DNA of 64,000 bases from Sinotaia quadrata (GCA_028829895.1 CM054179.1:75364544-75428543); one strand, 5' to 3'. Shown: positions 1 through 13,085, counted from the first letter of the stretch. Numbers and translations are program-made. Notes: generated by a model from the sequence alone, not told the origin.

Positions 1-436
1 GGCTAGTGGCCATAGTCAAGGAAAACCCAAGATATATTCATAAATACTTCTACATTGACAGACTGATTACTAGACCATGACAAATATTAAACTGTGTGGC
101 ACTGCATGTGAATGTGTCGGACAAGCAGAAAGGAAAAACCTTTTATATCAGTGTGGAAAGGGGTATTATTGACCAGATGTTTTAAGGTATAATAGGAAAG
201 GAAAAACCAATGTAGGGCATTGTCCAGCAAACCAAGGGAGGTCAACTGAAACTACGAAAAAGTTCAATTGGTAGATAGTCAAATTACTTTGATTAGAGAA
301 AAAAGGAGGACAAAGATTCAATTTTTCTTCATCTGTATGTCAAGTCAAACTCTTAGAAGAAGATATGTAGGGGTATAACATAGAGAATGGTTATTAAAAA
401 TTGTGCTAATAAATATTCTTTTGCATTATGAGACAC

Positions 437-556
437 CTTAAAAACTGTGAACACAGGAATAGCTACCTTCACAACTGAAATGTTATTCATATAAGTTACT
501 TAAAAACTGTGAACACAGGAATAGCTACCTTCACAACTGAAATGTTATTCATATAA
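437..556. repeat. Two-copy tandem duplication, period 62 bp
   Basis: Two nearly identical copies beginning CTTAAAAACTGTGAACACAG stand head to tail. Confidence 0.9.
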
Positions 557-1999
557 TAAGTTACTTAAAATTATTGCAGAGTTTTGGGTTTCATTCTGGA
601 GCGAAAGCTGAAGGAGCTTTGATATGGTTTGCTTTTCTAGCACAGATGAAGATGAGGGAGATAATCCAGCATTTGCAAAGAATCACCCAGAAACAGGGTT
701 AAATCTCATTTTAAAAAAAGGGTCCAGATCTGTGATTGAAAATGCGAGTGTATCTGTCTTTGAGTAGGTAAATGAGACAACAAAGATTCAAATAGGACTT
801 ACATAATAGTGAAGCATAACCTAGTTCATAATGAACTTATTATTGCTGATAGCTATTGGTCAACTGGAACTAACCACTGTTGGAGCTCCATTGACGTTTG
901 TGTATAGAAATGAATCAAGCCACGTGAAAACATTCTTAAGGTTTTTATATCAGCATTAAGATCAGGATATCATTGAAATGGTTACTAATGTGAAATTAAT
1001 TGTGCTGTGTTCCTCAAACATGATTCAAACATTTCTTTTTATTTAATTAAGTTGTTGTTACCATAAAGCTTCTTTATTCCATTTTTATTCATCTCATTGT
1101 CAATTTTTTATCACTTCATATTTATGTACTACCATTCTGTAATGTTTGTATTGTCTTTGTCCTGTTAATTGTCACTGATAACACCATAGGAGTTCTTTTT
1201 CGAGCTGACACAATGTTAGAAACCAATATAGTCTGTTTGTGCATTCTTCACCACCTAATTCAATCATTGGGGCATATTTTCTGTTTAACAGACAGATAAG
1301 CAGTGGGTGCCAAGTACAACAGTTATATGAAATGACTCAAGCATGAAAATGTACAAACCACTTAAATTAGAACTTGCACATTTTACAGTGCTATTGCTAT
1401 GCTTGGACAGTTTCTATAGGTGAAGATACAGAAGCTCTGACTCCCGTTGGGCCCGGTTCTGGCTCTCAAGGCTTCATGTTATTATTCCCAAATTCTAGTC
1501 TAGATAAACAACCATTCTATTAATTCTATAAACAACCATTCTATTAATTCATAAAGCTGTCATTCACTTATCATCAGTCAGTAGTTTTGCTTGCAAGACA
1601 TCCTCTGCAAGACTACAGATGTTCTGGAACCCTTCTCTTTGGGAAAGTATTGTCAAATCTACAATATTTGTATCTGGAAATAATATTTTTGCAAGAGTAA
1701 ATACAATTTTAATGCAAATACATAAACACACTTATTCCATGAGGTATTCTGAGTTCTTTTGTTGTGTGTCTTGTCATCAGCTGCTCTTGGACAACCTTAT
1801 ATACTGTCATTCAGATCTCTGTGGATCATGGAATCATAGTTCCTATTACCATTCATGCTGCTTGGTGGCTACAGAATGACCTATTTTCATGACTCCATCT
1901 TTACATATGGAACATGAATCAATGGTGATACAGTTGACTGTCTATTAAGTGAATGTTAAACATTATTATTCTGTTGATTAAAAATTGAGGAATCTTAAA

Positions 2000-2131
2000 A
2001 TTCATTCCAATTTCAGAATTCAAGAAAAAATTACCGAGTCATTCCAGCTTGAGTTTTCAACACAAATTCATTCCAATTTTAGAATTCAAGAAAAAATTAC
2101 CGAGTCATTCCAGCTTGAGTTTTCAACACAC
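2000..2131. repeat. Two-copy tandem duplication, period 66 bp
   Basis: Copies beginning ATTCATTCCAATTT at 2000 and 2066 differ at one or two positions. A 66-residue open frame across them is a by-product. Confidence 0.9.
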
Positions 2132-3617
2132 ACCTCTAGTGTAGCTGCAAAATGGCCATCTGATGTTCAATGTTCTATCATATGATCTCAGTATCATAAA
2201 CTGTGTATAATAATTCATGTGTTTAAATAAGCAGTTTAACTATATTTAAACCATTTCCAAAACTACTCGTGAAAATGAAGAGAGAAAGAAAAATTGAACA
2301 GGAGTGTCATGTTTTCAAAATGAAGAATGGAGAACCAAATACTATTTTCTAATAAAGTAAAAATGAAAGCCATCTGCCTAATTTGCCAGGCAGTATATCA
2401 TTGTAAAAAGAATATAATAATAAAAGACACTTCACCACTAAGCATTCTGTATATGGTTCTAACTTAACTCTGGAAGCCTGAAAGAAAGCACCTGATAAAT
2501 TAATTCAATATTTGATTACAGCAGGTTTTATTTTGGGCGTTAAGCTAGCCTAACAAATAAACTGACTGTCAGACCTCACGCGGTGTGTACATTGAGACAG
2601 CCAGAAGGGGGTGCAATGATCACCATGTGTGCAGTCTTGATTGACAAGGAACAAAGCTGAGTAAACCTTTTCGGCCAACTGACTTTTGAACTGTGTTCAT
2701 AATTGAAACTATAGACAGTGTGAATACAGATTAGGCAGTCTCATGCTGCATGTACATTTTTCACAAATCAATTGTTGTTTTGTATTATTATATTGTAAAA
2801 TATTAAATTTTACTTTGTTATCTTAAATAATTATTTTGGCTTGACTGTAAGAATGACCAAAGCAGGTTGGTGGGGGTAAGTCTTGTGAATGCAAATGATC
2901 TTTATATTACAATCAGTCAAGTTAAGATAACTTTCCAGCCCGAGCACATTACGCTAATCCATAGTCACTGGAGCAATTAAATTGTGAAGACTGGAAGATG
3001 GATTAGGCAGCCAGTCTGTTCCAATATAGGTGTAACCCTCAAAATTAATAATTTGAAATCCTGATCTTGGGGCAGGATAGTTAAATAAACAAGAGCAGTA
3101 CATAAGTTTGCTTCAAAATCTTGAATCTGAGTATTCAGATCTTCTCTGTCATAACCAATTTCAATGGATAAGATTAGGCAAGATTATTTGTTGAGTATGG
3201 GACCTATTGTTTTTCAACTTAAGTTTCTTTTTTTTTTAATTACTCATATTGTCAATGTTATCTGAAATGCTGAATCCCCAACTTTAAATATATTTTTTTT
3301 TGTCTAATTTTAAATTACTCAGATATTCCTTTGGATTCTCTCTTTCTGTATTTAATTTGTTTTGTAATATTTGAAATTTCACATGTTGTACATTTTTATT
3401 TTAAAAGAACACACACATCTATGTAAATGGTATTTGGATCATAAACATATAAAATTAAAATTAGAATTAGAATAGCACTCATTGGATGTCATTTAATTTT
3501 TTAAATACTGATTTTATTAAAATAATTCAAGCCTGTATTCTTGGTAGAATTTGCTATTAACAAATTATAAATTAAACAAAGTTATTTACTTTTTAATTTT
3601 TCCAATGTATTCATGTT

Positions 3618-4185
3618 TGTGGCAGAGGAAATTTGCTTATCCCTATTTCCAAACTTAATTGTTATATAAATGTGATACTGTCTGGGAAAACCCAGCTACA
3701 GTCGCTAAAATTAACTTTGTGCTACAGCCATTTTAGTCTGATTACTCCCCTTTGATAGTCAGGGATATGTACTTTAAAAAAATGTATAGTGAAAAAAAAC
3801 TATATGATATAAAATATTTTTTTAAAATAAACATGAGAGTGAATTTTAATAAATTAGAAGGAATCCACTTTGAATTTTTTTTCACTTTAGCTGGGTTTTC
3901 CAAGGCAGCATCACTAATTGTTAAATTGTCGAAGTGACTTGACCTTTGTCACTCCTTATGATGGTATTTTTCAGTATCAGAGCTGTATAAACACTCAAGT
4001 TGAGAATATGCCAGAAATTGCTGATGTAATGCAAACTACCAGTTCCAACAGGATGAGTAGTTTTTATTATCCAATGGTTAAGATTTACAAGATTGAGACC
4101 AGCAATGGGCTGAGATCAAAGGTTTACACGCTGTGGTGGATTCTATTGTCTAATCACTTGAATTTGGTGTAGCAAGAACTCTGGT
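3618..4185 (+). repeat. Interspersed repeat family R1, copy A (interrupted by a MITE)
   Basis: The sequence starts TGTGGCAGAG and includes stretches such as TTATCCAATGGTTAAGAT and GATCAAA-GTTTACA that recur at 29921-30300 in the same orientation and at 38297-38615 inverted. Copy A is split by an insertion at about 3672-3914 that copy B lacks. No coding potential is visible. The right edge is approximate because similarity fades. Confidence 0.75.
3672..3914. mobile_element. 243-bp MITE with 27-bp imperfect inverted ends
   Basis: The left end reads GTGATACTGTCTGGGAAAAC and the right end, inverted, reads GTGATGCTGCCTTGGAAAAC; both then continue CCAGCTA. Three mismatches occur in 27 bp. The element interrupts repeat R1, and copy B of R1 has the uninterrupted sequence, which supports mobility. 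I could not fix a target-site duplication. It encodes no protein. Confidence 0.75.
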
Positions 4186-5349
4186 CACTACACTCTACTC
4201 CACTGATATATTGTGGCATGGTATGTTGACTACATCAAACAATTCTGGTATAAGAAAGTTACTGAAAATTGCTATAATTGTTGTTCTGCTTGAGCAATCT
4301 GGTATGGCGAATGAGTGCCCAGGTTAACTCGAGAGAATAAGCAGGGAATCAGAGTTTTTTACAATGTGAAGAAACATATGGATTGACGTGGACAATAAAC
4401 TTGCGACTTTGATACGAAAAGCGTGTGAAAATGACATTGCAGCTTTGTCTATACAACGTTATGTATAAGCTGTTATCACTTATCTCTAATAACTCCATTT
4501 CTGTTCTCTGATAAAAAACTATCCTGTGATTTGAAGTTACACTAATCTATAGAATTGTATTTTAGGATATAAGACTGCGTACTATTTGAACATGGTTTCG
4601 TGGAAATACTGATGTCAAGTAATCTTTGTTCATTGTATTTGTCATATGTATGTTTGATTGCTGATTTAATATATTTATTTTGTTAAATTTATTGACATTC
4701 TTACACATACTGATATGTGGTGGATGGATGGGGAAGGCAAATTTGTCTTCTCCTTTAGTAAGAAATTTTCCACCTACGGAAATACTGTGTGACAGTAAAT
4801 GTTTGTCTTTAATGTTGTGGAAGAGAGAAAACATTTATAGTGCCCACATATCTGCCAAGTGAGAGAGTCGAGTGGTGTCTGTTGGAGAATTATTAATAAC
4901 ATAAATTAAGATTCTCATCACCTGTAATTAGTTATGGCTGATTAATTAATTAATAATATTCATAACCATTAACAAAGTGGCATTGGCATCACAATATTTC
5001 ATTTTCATTTATAATTGTTATTTAACTGAAAATAAATTATTTTTATTGAAACATCATATATTTATTTGGCAGCCCATTCTTAATTCAATTCTCTATGAGC
5101 CCTTCTGCTAAAAACATTTCCCAGGCCTGGTCTAGTGTGACAAATGTAAACATTGTTCTGTCTTTTGTATTGAATTTTCTAATGCAGTGGTAATCAACAC
5201 TTCTGTTACTTATTAAAGCCAGAAGTTCATTCATCATACACTTTTTATCTATAAGCATCAAGAAGTGAATGAATGAGACTGGGAGTGAACCATATAACTG
5301 TCTATTGATATTTCTGGTGTGCTGCCAAGTGAGAGTAAATGTGAGAGAT

Positions 5350-5890
5350 AAGTAAGTTATTTCTTTTTGTAATTGTGTTAATGGGTAAACAGACTTTTAC
5401 AAACTTAAGTAATGCATAATTAAGAACTTTTCTTGGTAACTGTGTTAATATGTATAAAGACTTCTGAAAAACATAAGTGTATGCATAATTAAGTTCCTTT
5501 TATGGTAATTGTGTCAAGTAGAGTTTTGGTAATTATGTCAATAGATATTCAGACTTCTCAAAAGTTAAGTAGAAGCATAATTAAGCACATTTTTAGAGTA
5601 ATTGAGTTAAGGTAAACCTACCAAACAAATATAAATACTTTCTTTTAAGTAACTGTATTAACGGATATGTGTATGCACATTAAGTACATTTTGGTAATTG
5701 TGTTAATGGGTAAAAAGATTTTCAATAAAGTATAGTATTTAATTAATGAGTAAACCTAAAAATTATGTACATGCACAATTAAGTACACCTTTTAATAGAT
5801 GTGTTAATGGGTAAACAGACTTCTGAAAAGTTAAATAAATAAATATTTTGTTTAAGGTTATTTTGATAATTGTGTTAGTGAGTAATTTTT
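5350..5890. repeat. Degenerate tandem repeat, about 60-70 bp units
   Basis: Recurrent motifs are AATTGTGTTAATGGGTAAAC, AGACTTCT-AAAA-TTAAGTA and GCATAATTAAGTAC. About eight diverged copies lie next to the last visible exon. Confidence 0.7.
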
Positions 5891-5963
5891 CTGTCATCAT
5901 GTTGTTAAAAGAAACAAATCAATAACTAGAATACATAAAGGTAGAACTCAGAAAACAACAAAC

Positions 5964-6160
5964 CTGTACAGTAACATAATATTTTCCATCAGGAAGGTGA
6001 AGGTTCTTGGCAAGTCCAGTATTTGTCCAATCATTTGGGTTTAAGATGGTAGCATGAGGGTCTGAGAAAAAAACAATATCCGTTCCACAAATTGTTGTGC
6101 CTACTGCCCATGTGTAGCCATGGATACCACATTCTTCATCCTTAAACCCTTTCCAGTTTG
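5964..6160 (-). CDS. Exon n (residues 1018-1083): fibronectin-III-like module
   Basis: The 197-nt exon follows TTCTTACAG and ends at CAG|gtttgt in phase 0. It carries W-K-G-F-x-D-x-E-C-G-I-x-G-Y-x-W-A-V-G, then two strand-like stretches ending in GKYYVTV. The pattern resembles repeats I know from large secreted invertebrate proteins with fibronectin-III-like folds. The exon ends exactly at the strand that would normally be followed by a further exon, so the gene should continue into lower coordinates. I found no convincing next exon in 1-5963. Confidence 0.85.
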
Positions 6161-7316
6161 CTGTAAGAATATTAAAAGATAACTTTAATTTTAATTAAAC
6201 AGCTAGTGTATGATGTGTAATCAAATGAATGTAATAACCATTGTTACAAACTTAATGAATGATTTTTTTTTTTGAAAGATCAAAAGCAGAAGAAACCCTT
6301 ACATATATAGAGAAGTACAGAGAATTCAGTACTTTAGTAATTGTCATGCATTATTATATAATGCACTTTGTGAGCAAGTTCCAATCAATTTGTTCGTATG
6401 TAACATTAACAATGAAAATCACAAATTTGTAAATCTATTTTACTGAAATTAGAAAAATGTAGGCAGGTCCATCTCTTCAATAAGAAATTACATGATGCTA
6501 AGCAGAGTTTGATAATTATCATGTGTTTTCTGAATCACATATACAAAATACAGTGTCTTCTCTGAGTCACATATTTTGTGTTTCCCTGTACACAAGACAC
6601 ATTGTCTTCTCTTCTTCATCACACTTTGTGTTTTCCTGTATGCAAGATATATTGTCTTCTCTGAGTCACAACTTTGTATGTCCTGTATGCAAGATATATT
6701 GTCTTCTCTGAGTCACAACTTTGTATGTCCTGTATGCAAGATATATTGTCTTCTCTGAGTCACAACTTTGTATGTCCTGTATGCAAGATACAGTATCTTA
6801 TCTGAGTCATAACTTTGTCTGTCCTGTATGCAAGATACAGTGTCTTCTCTGAGTCACATACTTTGTGTTTTCCTGTATGCAAGATACATTGTCTTCTCTG
6901 TCACAAACTTGATATGTCCTGTATACAAGATACAGTGCCTAATCACATACTTTGTATGCCTTGTATGCAAGATGCATGGTCTTTTCTGACTCACATACTT
7001 TGTATCTCCTGTAAGCAAAGATACATTGTCGTCTCTAAGTCACAACTTTGTATGTCCTGTATGCATGATACACTGTCTTCTCTGAGTCACAACTTTGATT
7101 GTACTGTATGCAAGATACATCGTCTTCTCTGAGTCACATTGTATTTCCTGTATGCAAGATGCATTGTCCTCACCAGACAAAATAAATGAATTAGCACTAG
7201 GTCCTTATAAAATGTGACTAAAAACAAAATACAATATACTTTATCAATATAACTAATTTTATGTTACTTTAATATAAATTATAATGAAAAACTAATTTCC
7301 TATACAAAATTAATAC
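6161..7316 (-). other. Intron between exons m and n
   Basis: The intron is filled for more than half its length by a 47-bp minisatellite (6516-7172). The rest is AT-rich with no other feature. Confidence 0.7.
6516..7172. repeat. 47-bp minisatellite, about 13-14 copies
   Basis: The unit contains TCCTGTATGCAAGATA and TTGTCTTCTCTGAGTCAC. Two central copies are almost identical at exactly 47 bp spacing and outer copies drift. It stays open in plus-strand frames (up to 105 codons) but shows no gene signals, so I do not annotate protein. Confidence 0.92.
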
Positions 7317-7411
7317 CAGATGCTTGATAGTTTTCAATTGTAAAAGTTATATCTTGTCCTCTCCTGTTGCCATTAAATACAGTACTGCTCCCTGGCCCAT
7401 CAATAATTTTC
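7317..7411 (-). CDS. Exon m (residues 986-1018): beta segment leading into the last visible module
   Basis: The 95-nt exon follows ATATTTCAG and ends at CTG|gtatta in phase 1. It completes Arg from exon l and donates the first base of an Ala codon to exon n. The peptide starts with a turn-rich stretch (DGPGSS) and then strand-like residues (ITFTIENY). A database search should show whether it belongs to the same module as exon n, which the shared Trp-rich core suggests. Confidence 0.8.
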
Positions 7412-9301
7412 CTGAAATATCAAGTTGAAATAAAATGTATTAAGCATGTAATGCTCAGACCATTATTTAAAACCAGTTGCAATTTTCTCAGAACACATGC
7501 CAAATTTGGTAAAGTTTATCAATAAAGTATAGAAAAATAACCTCTAAAGTAAGACTAATAAAACTTTATTTTCAAGAAGGAAATTATGTAAACAGGTGCA
7601 AATTACAGAAGTGTAAACTAAAGTACTCAGTTAAAATACTGTCTCAACCTACAAGAAAGTGCCAAACTAAAAGACAAATGTCTCCCAAAAGTGGTTACAA
7701 GGTAGAAATTTCTAAATGACACAAATAATCTGTATCCACACGAAGCAGATGGAGAACTAGAGTGGTAGAATCTGGGTCATAAACATGAGGAAATGGTGAT
7801 GAACAATAATGATGGATGGCAGTCCTGGAAATAAAGATGACAAAACACTTGGTTGTTGTTACCTTGTCTTTATTTTCAGGTAGACACACACATTCCTTCA
7901 CACGCACTCATTATGTATATTCTATGGGAACAGATGTCCATGTAGGCCGAAAATAAAAATCTAGTTTGAAAGGCTTCTCAAAATAACTTCTGTGTTTCTT
8001 TACTTCCTTTCAAATATCAATTATAGCTAAATCAGTAAATGCCTAAGAAATATATAGCAACTACTATAATTATACTTTAATATACAAATCTTTCCTAATA
8101 TATAATCTAAAGATTTAGACCTATAATAAAATAAAATCTGTGTTGGTGGGCTGTAGGAAAAGCATTCACACACACATAAATTACAAAATACACAAATACA
8201 ATAACATTATTCATCACATAAAAATACATCAATTATAAATATAAACCATCTCTTTTCTGAATCTATAAATGTCAACAACTTAAGTTACTAACTACCTAAA
8301 ACACTATACAACAATAAAAGCAATGCACTCTAACACAGCTCCATAAATTAGCATTGACACATTTATGTGCCAATATACTGCACAATTTAAAACAAAGGGA
8401 GCAGTCATGACCTAATTTGCAGCAGACAGCCATGGTCCTACTTGTAAAACAATAAGCATACAGATGTGGCTGTACACAAGCACACACTGTGATGCACACA
8501 CAGAAATACCAGCACACAAAACATTAACTAATAGGGGCTAACACCACATTTTAAAAGTAATCATTTTCTTTGGTAAATCACAAACAAATATTACAGAACT
8601 GTAAAGGATATAACAGGGCACTATCCTCTCTGTAATGCAGCTCTCAGCAGACAATGAAAATGTACAAATAATTTTACATTCAATATGCATTCTAAATTAC
8701 CAGTATGTATGTTCATTCATCAAATTTTGTCTGTTTTGGACATAATTTAGTATAGAAAACAGTATTTCATTAGTTTTTACAGCAGTAAATAATTATTAGC
8801 AAAACATTATTCAAAATACAGTAGTTCAATGTATGTAGAATTTCAACAAGCAAGAATGCATGGAAAATGATGTTTTTATAATGTCATGGAATTTTTTTAT
8901 GTCTGCTTCTTATTCTGTTTATGTGCCTTTCATTTTTGTCATTTTTCATTTTAAAAGAGCACAGAATACATGCTCAATATTTAGTAGTATACAACTGAAG
9001 TGTTTTATATAATTTGTCATTGTATAAGTTATATTTTATAGGGTCACAATAAGAAGTTGATTGAAGAATATAAAATAAATGAGTACTCCAATAGTTATAA
9101 TTTGAGTAATCTCTGAAGCCATTATGCCTTTATTAATCAAACTAAGGAAGACAGCTGGATTGCAAAGAAACATGAATATATAAAAATAAACACATCCAGC
9201 ATAGACAGAAATATATACACTACAGAATAGACTAAAGTATGTATGTCCCAGAAATTTAATAATAGGGTAATAACATACATAACAGCTGTCAAAATTCAAA
9301 A

Positions 9302-9800
9302 ATTTAAAAAAAGCTCAGAAATATAAGATGGTGACATACACGGTATCTGTCAATAATAAAAAAATACATAACTCAGAAATATAATGGCATGGTTGTGACA
9401 AACACAGTAACTGTTAATATACAAAAAATACATAGCTCAGAAATATAATGACATGGTTGTGACAAACACAGTAACTGTTAATATACAAAAAATACATAGC
9501 TCAGAAATATGACAAGGTGGTGACAAACACAGTAACTGTTAATATACAAAAAATACATAGCTCAGAAATATGACAAGGTGGTGACAAACACAGTAACTGT
9601 TAATATACAAAAAAATACATAGCTCAGAAATATAATGGCATGGTAACTGTCAATAATAAAAATAGATACGTAACTCAAAAATATAATGTGAAGGTGGTGA
9701 TATACAGAGTAACTAACAATATACAAAATAAACACAGAAAAATAATTAGGTGGTGACATTCACAGTTAGTGTCAATATGCAAAATATGAACAGCCCAGAA
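9302..9800. repeat. 61-bp minisatellite, about 8 copies
   Basis: The unit includes ACATAGCTCAGAAATATGAC, AAGGTGGTGACAAACACAG and TAACTGTTAATATAC, with a period of 61 bp in the central copies. A lone diverged copy sits at about 10920-10965. Confidence 0.9.
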
Positions 9801-11559
9801 ATATAATAAGGAGGTTGTGACATTCTGCTGGGAGATTGGCAAGATGGTAATTCTCCACCACCCCAGATCACCCATAACCTTAATCTAATCCCCAAAACAC
9901 ACCTTTTGTTTGGACACGTGTCAGAAAGATAAATAATAGATAATATAGAAAAAAAGAATGATAGTTCTAGAAGATAGTTTGAGCCTCCCTAACACAGCCA
10001 GTACAGTAAGTAAATACAGGTGACAGAATGCAACACATAGCATGTGAGTCATGCTAACATGAATGGTCTAAGTATCAACAATAAATGTATTCAATGAGAA
10101 ATAACATAAGACAGCATGGTTACATAGAGTGAATAGTTCAATAATTATTATATTTCATAAGCACGATCATGTGACATTATAAGAATGTTCATTTTGAGTC
10201 CTATGACACTGTAGTAGTTATTTGGTTCATTCATATGAACAAACTATAAATGAGTTTATAAGATAACACTAAATGTTTCTGAGTGAACTCTAAAATAAAT
10301 CTTTGAGAAGTTGACTGAAGTTGTGCAATTGTAGACTTTATGATTACTTAGCTTAGGATCGCCTGACATGTCATCTAGGGTCCCAGTGAATGTTTTAGCA
10401 GATGTGCAGGTGGTCCATTGAACTAGTGGCCCATTGGTCGTTCTGCCTGGAGTTGCTTCACAGTTCAATACATGTCAAAGTCAACATCCAAGATAAAGTG
10501 GTTCTGGCATTGTTTTGCGACTCAGCACTCATCGAATTCAATGTCTCAGATAAAGTGCTGATCTGCCAACTGGGCTAAGAATTCGTCCTCATATGTTATC
10601 TGATAGAACACTCTTACTTACATGGTTATCATACATTTTAATATCAAAATAGCAATTTATAACAATATAAAATATAGTTAATGTCAAGAGATAAATACAA
10701 ATATAATATTAGTTAGGCAAGCAAAACCACATACCTTTGGCAGTAATATATACAGAGGATGGTTCCTTCTGTGTTAATAACTGGCAAAAAGGGTTTGTAA
10801 TGTAATTCCAAATTATTAAGGCTGAGAGCCAAAATACATGTTGCTTCAATGGTCAGCTGCATTCAACTAATGAATAATATATGAGTTTTTAGGACATTCG
10901 TTACTGTAATTATACATGTACATAGGTCAGAAATATAGTGACAAGGTGGTGACATATATAAGTGTTGGTGAATACTTGTATATGGTACGCTATAAATTCC
11001 TCTTAGTCTAATAAACTCTAATATAACTTATAGAACTAGATTCCTAATTTAAAAATTTATCATTCATATAAAATGATATATACAAGGACAAACTGATCTT
11101 GACAGGCTAATGGCCGTAATCGTGCAGATATTGCCTATGGAAATATATACAAACTTGAAAGATCAAAGGAAAGAAAATAACAGAAATAACATAGTGATTT
11201 ATTACAATAGGTACATTTCACATCCACTTTATTATTTATATTTGATAAAATCATAATTATTAATGAATTAAATTTACAATTTAATTTTTAAAAATGTAAT
11301 AACTTGTAATAATTCTTAGTGACACACCAGTTTTAAATATAAAATAATGATATTTTATTTCAATCATTAACTTTATTACAAGGCTAAGAAAGCAAACAAT
11401 TTTATGATTATCTAATTACATATACATAACATTTATAATTATTTTATTTTGATGGGGGGGGGAAGGAACTTTATTAATTCTTTCAATTAAGCCATTGCTG
11501 AAATCAGGTTATTAGATATTTGTATATTTGTCTATCTTCTGCTATATTTCTTTGTGATT

Positions 11560-12005
11560 ATGTCATGTATATGTACCAATTGTTCTTAGTTTATTTAACT
11601 TTAGACTACTTGTGATTGTGTAAACATTATGTAGTAATTGTCATTATATTATTTAACTTTAGACTGTGATTATGTCATGTATATATAGCAATTGTCATTA
11701 GATTATTTAACTTTAGATTGTGATTGTGTAATATATATATATATATATATATTTCATAACTGTCATTTGATGGTTTAACTTTAGATTGTTTGTGATTTTG
11801 TCATGTATTATATGTAGTAATTCCATTAGATTATTTACCCTTAAATTGTTCATGACTGTCATGTATATGCAGTAATTACAATTAGATGACTTAACTTCAG
11901 ATGTCTGTGACTGTGTTGTGTATACATAGTAAGTGTCTTTGGATTATTTATTTTAGACTGTTTGTGATTATGTATATGAAGTAAATGTCCTTGGATTATT
12001 TTAGA
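11560..12005. repeat. Degenerate tandem repeat, about 60 bp units
   Basis: Motifs ATTATTTAACTTTAGA, TGTGATTATGTCATGTATAT and AGTAATTGTCATTAGA recur about seven times. A short TA run interrupts one copy near 11730. Confidence 0.8.
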
Positions 12006-12422
12006 TTATGTGAGAAAGCTATCAAAAAATGAAAATCACACTTTGTAGCATTTGTATTTGTTTCTTTCAGTTATTCCTTAATTTCTTTTCACCTAGTGCT
12101 TTTAAGTCTGTCTATCTCAACCTCCCAACCTTACACTATGCACAAGACTGTTTGGGCACAAGCTGGAATGAGGCAATGGTGCAGTCAATCTTGAAATAAA
12201 GTGAACTACATGTACATTGTGTATAAAAAATCTACATGGCTATGTGCACATAAACTCTGTACATACACGTATTTGAGTATTTGTGTTTGTATTTGTAGAT
12301 GTTTATGAGTAATTTGTAAATACAAGTAACACTAACACTTCTATCATATTTTATTTTATTTTTCTCATATAATAAAATCATATAACAGATAAATGTATTT
12401 ATACTTAGTTATTGTATCATAC

Positions 12423-13085
12423 CTGTGATTTCTGGTACCTGGAATTGCATCTACACACCGTTGTATAAGAGATACATTGCAACCATCTGCCTTTATCTCA
12501 TCCATATAAACTTCCCCAACATTTCCTGGGTCAGGTGGGGTGAAATCAATCATTGTACCCTGTGAGGTCAGCGTAGTCTGGTAACCCAATATGTTCCTGG
12601 TGTCAACATTGATGAAGTACTTTGTCCCATGTTGTAATGACAAATTTTCATATTTCAAAACAGTTCTGTAGACCTTCCCCAGTCTCTCATATGTCTGGTA
12701 ATGTCCCTCTGCATTGCGTTCCACATCAGGGCTCTCAGATGCTTGCTGCATCTCACAGTTCTGGGTATGCTGACTATAAGAAAAGGAAACACAAGTTGCC
12801 AATTTTATACATTCTGAAGCACAACTGTTGACAGTGGGCAACTTAAGGAGCATTTTTGGGGTGTTAGCCAATCGGCCAGGGTGTGGTTGACTGAAGTATC
12901 TGAGGTCATCAGATGTACCTGATTGTGTCTGACCACTGGACAGATTGAGGGAAAGCCAATCAACAACTTCATGTCCAAAGGAACCTGGACTGTAGCCCAC
13001 AGCATGAAAGATATTTTCATGCTGAAGTTGGGAGTCTTCAAAGAGAACCAGAGCAGCACTTATTTTACTTGAATGGCTTGAACAT
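12423..13085 (-). CDS. Exon l (residues 765-986): apple/PAN-like cysteine module plus fibronectin-III-like segment
   Basis: This 663-nt exon is the longest. It follows TTTTTTTTCAG and ends at CAG|gtatga in phase 2. Around residues 845-905 lies the pattern C-x3-C-x5-C-x-S-F-S-Y-x6-C, which resembles apple/PAN domains that bind proteins or glycans. After it, residues about 905-945 read GTKYFINVDTRN and then IDFTPPDPGNV, the kind of strand and proline linker found at the end of fibronectin-III repeats. Sequons occur near 813, 909 and 970. Two more cysteines (about 969 and 977) lie near the end. The combination supports an extracellular adhesion or matrix role, which remains inference. Confidence 0.88.

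Larger units (their letters stand above)
1..5963. other. Left flank: AT-rich DNA beyond the last visible exon
   Basis: No exon of the minus-strand gene and no independent gene is convincing here; open frames are short and lack codon structure. The stretch holds two short tandem duplications, an interspersed repeat interrupted by a MITE, and a 60-70 bp degenerate tandem array, each listed separately. It is probably the next intron of the gene. Confidence 0.5.
7412..12422 (-). other. Intron between exons l and m (5.0 kb)
   Basis: AT-rich intron with two minisatellites (listed) and a more GC-rich patch at about 10330-10620 that may be an old element remnant: on the minus strand it shows a decayed reading frame with several stops. 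No exon with phase-compatible splice sites was found. Confidence 0.65.

Noticed and set aside
6516..7172. CRISPR-like appearance of regular repeats
   Set aside because: Direct tandem units without spacers, in an animal intron; a minisatellite.
7695..7907. 70-codon minus-strand frame near exon m
   Set aside because: No splice signals in phase with neighbours and no domain similarity.
10734..10779. 46-nt segment with good acceptor and donor between exons l and m (minus strand)
   Set aside because: Its length is not a multiple of three and both acceptor choices break the frame or give a stop, whereas direct joining of exons l and m is in phase.
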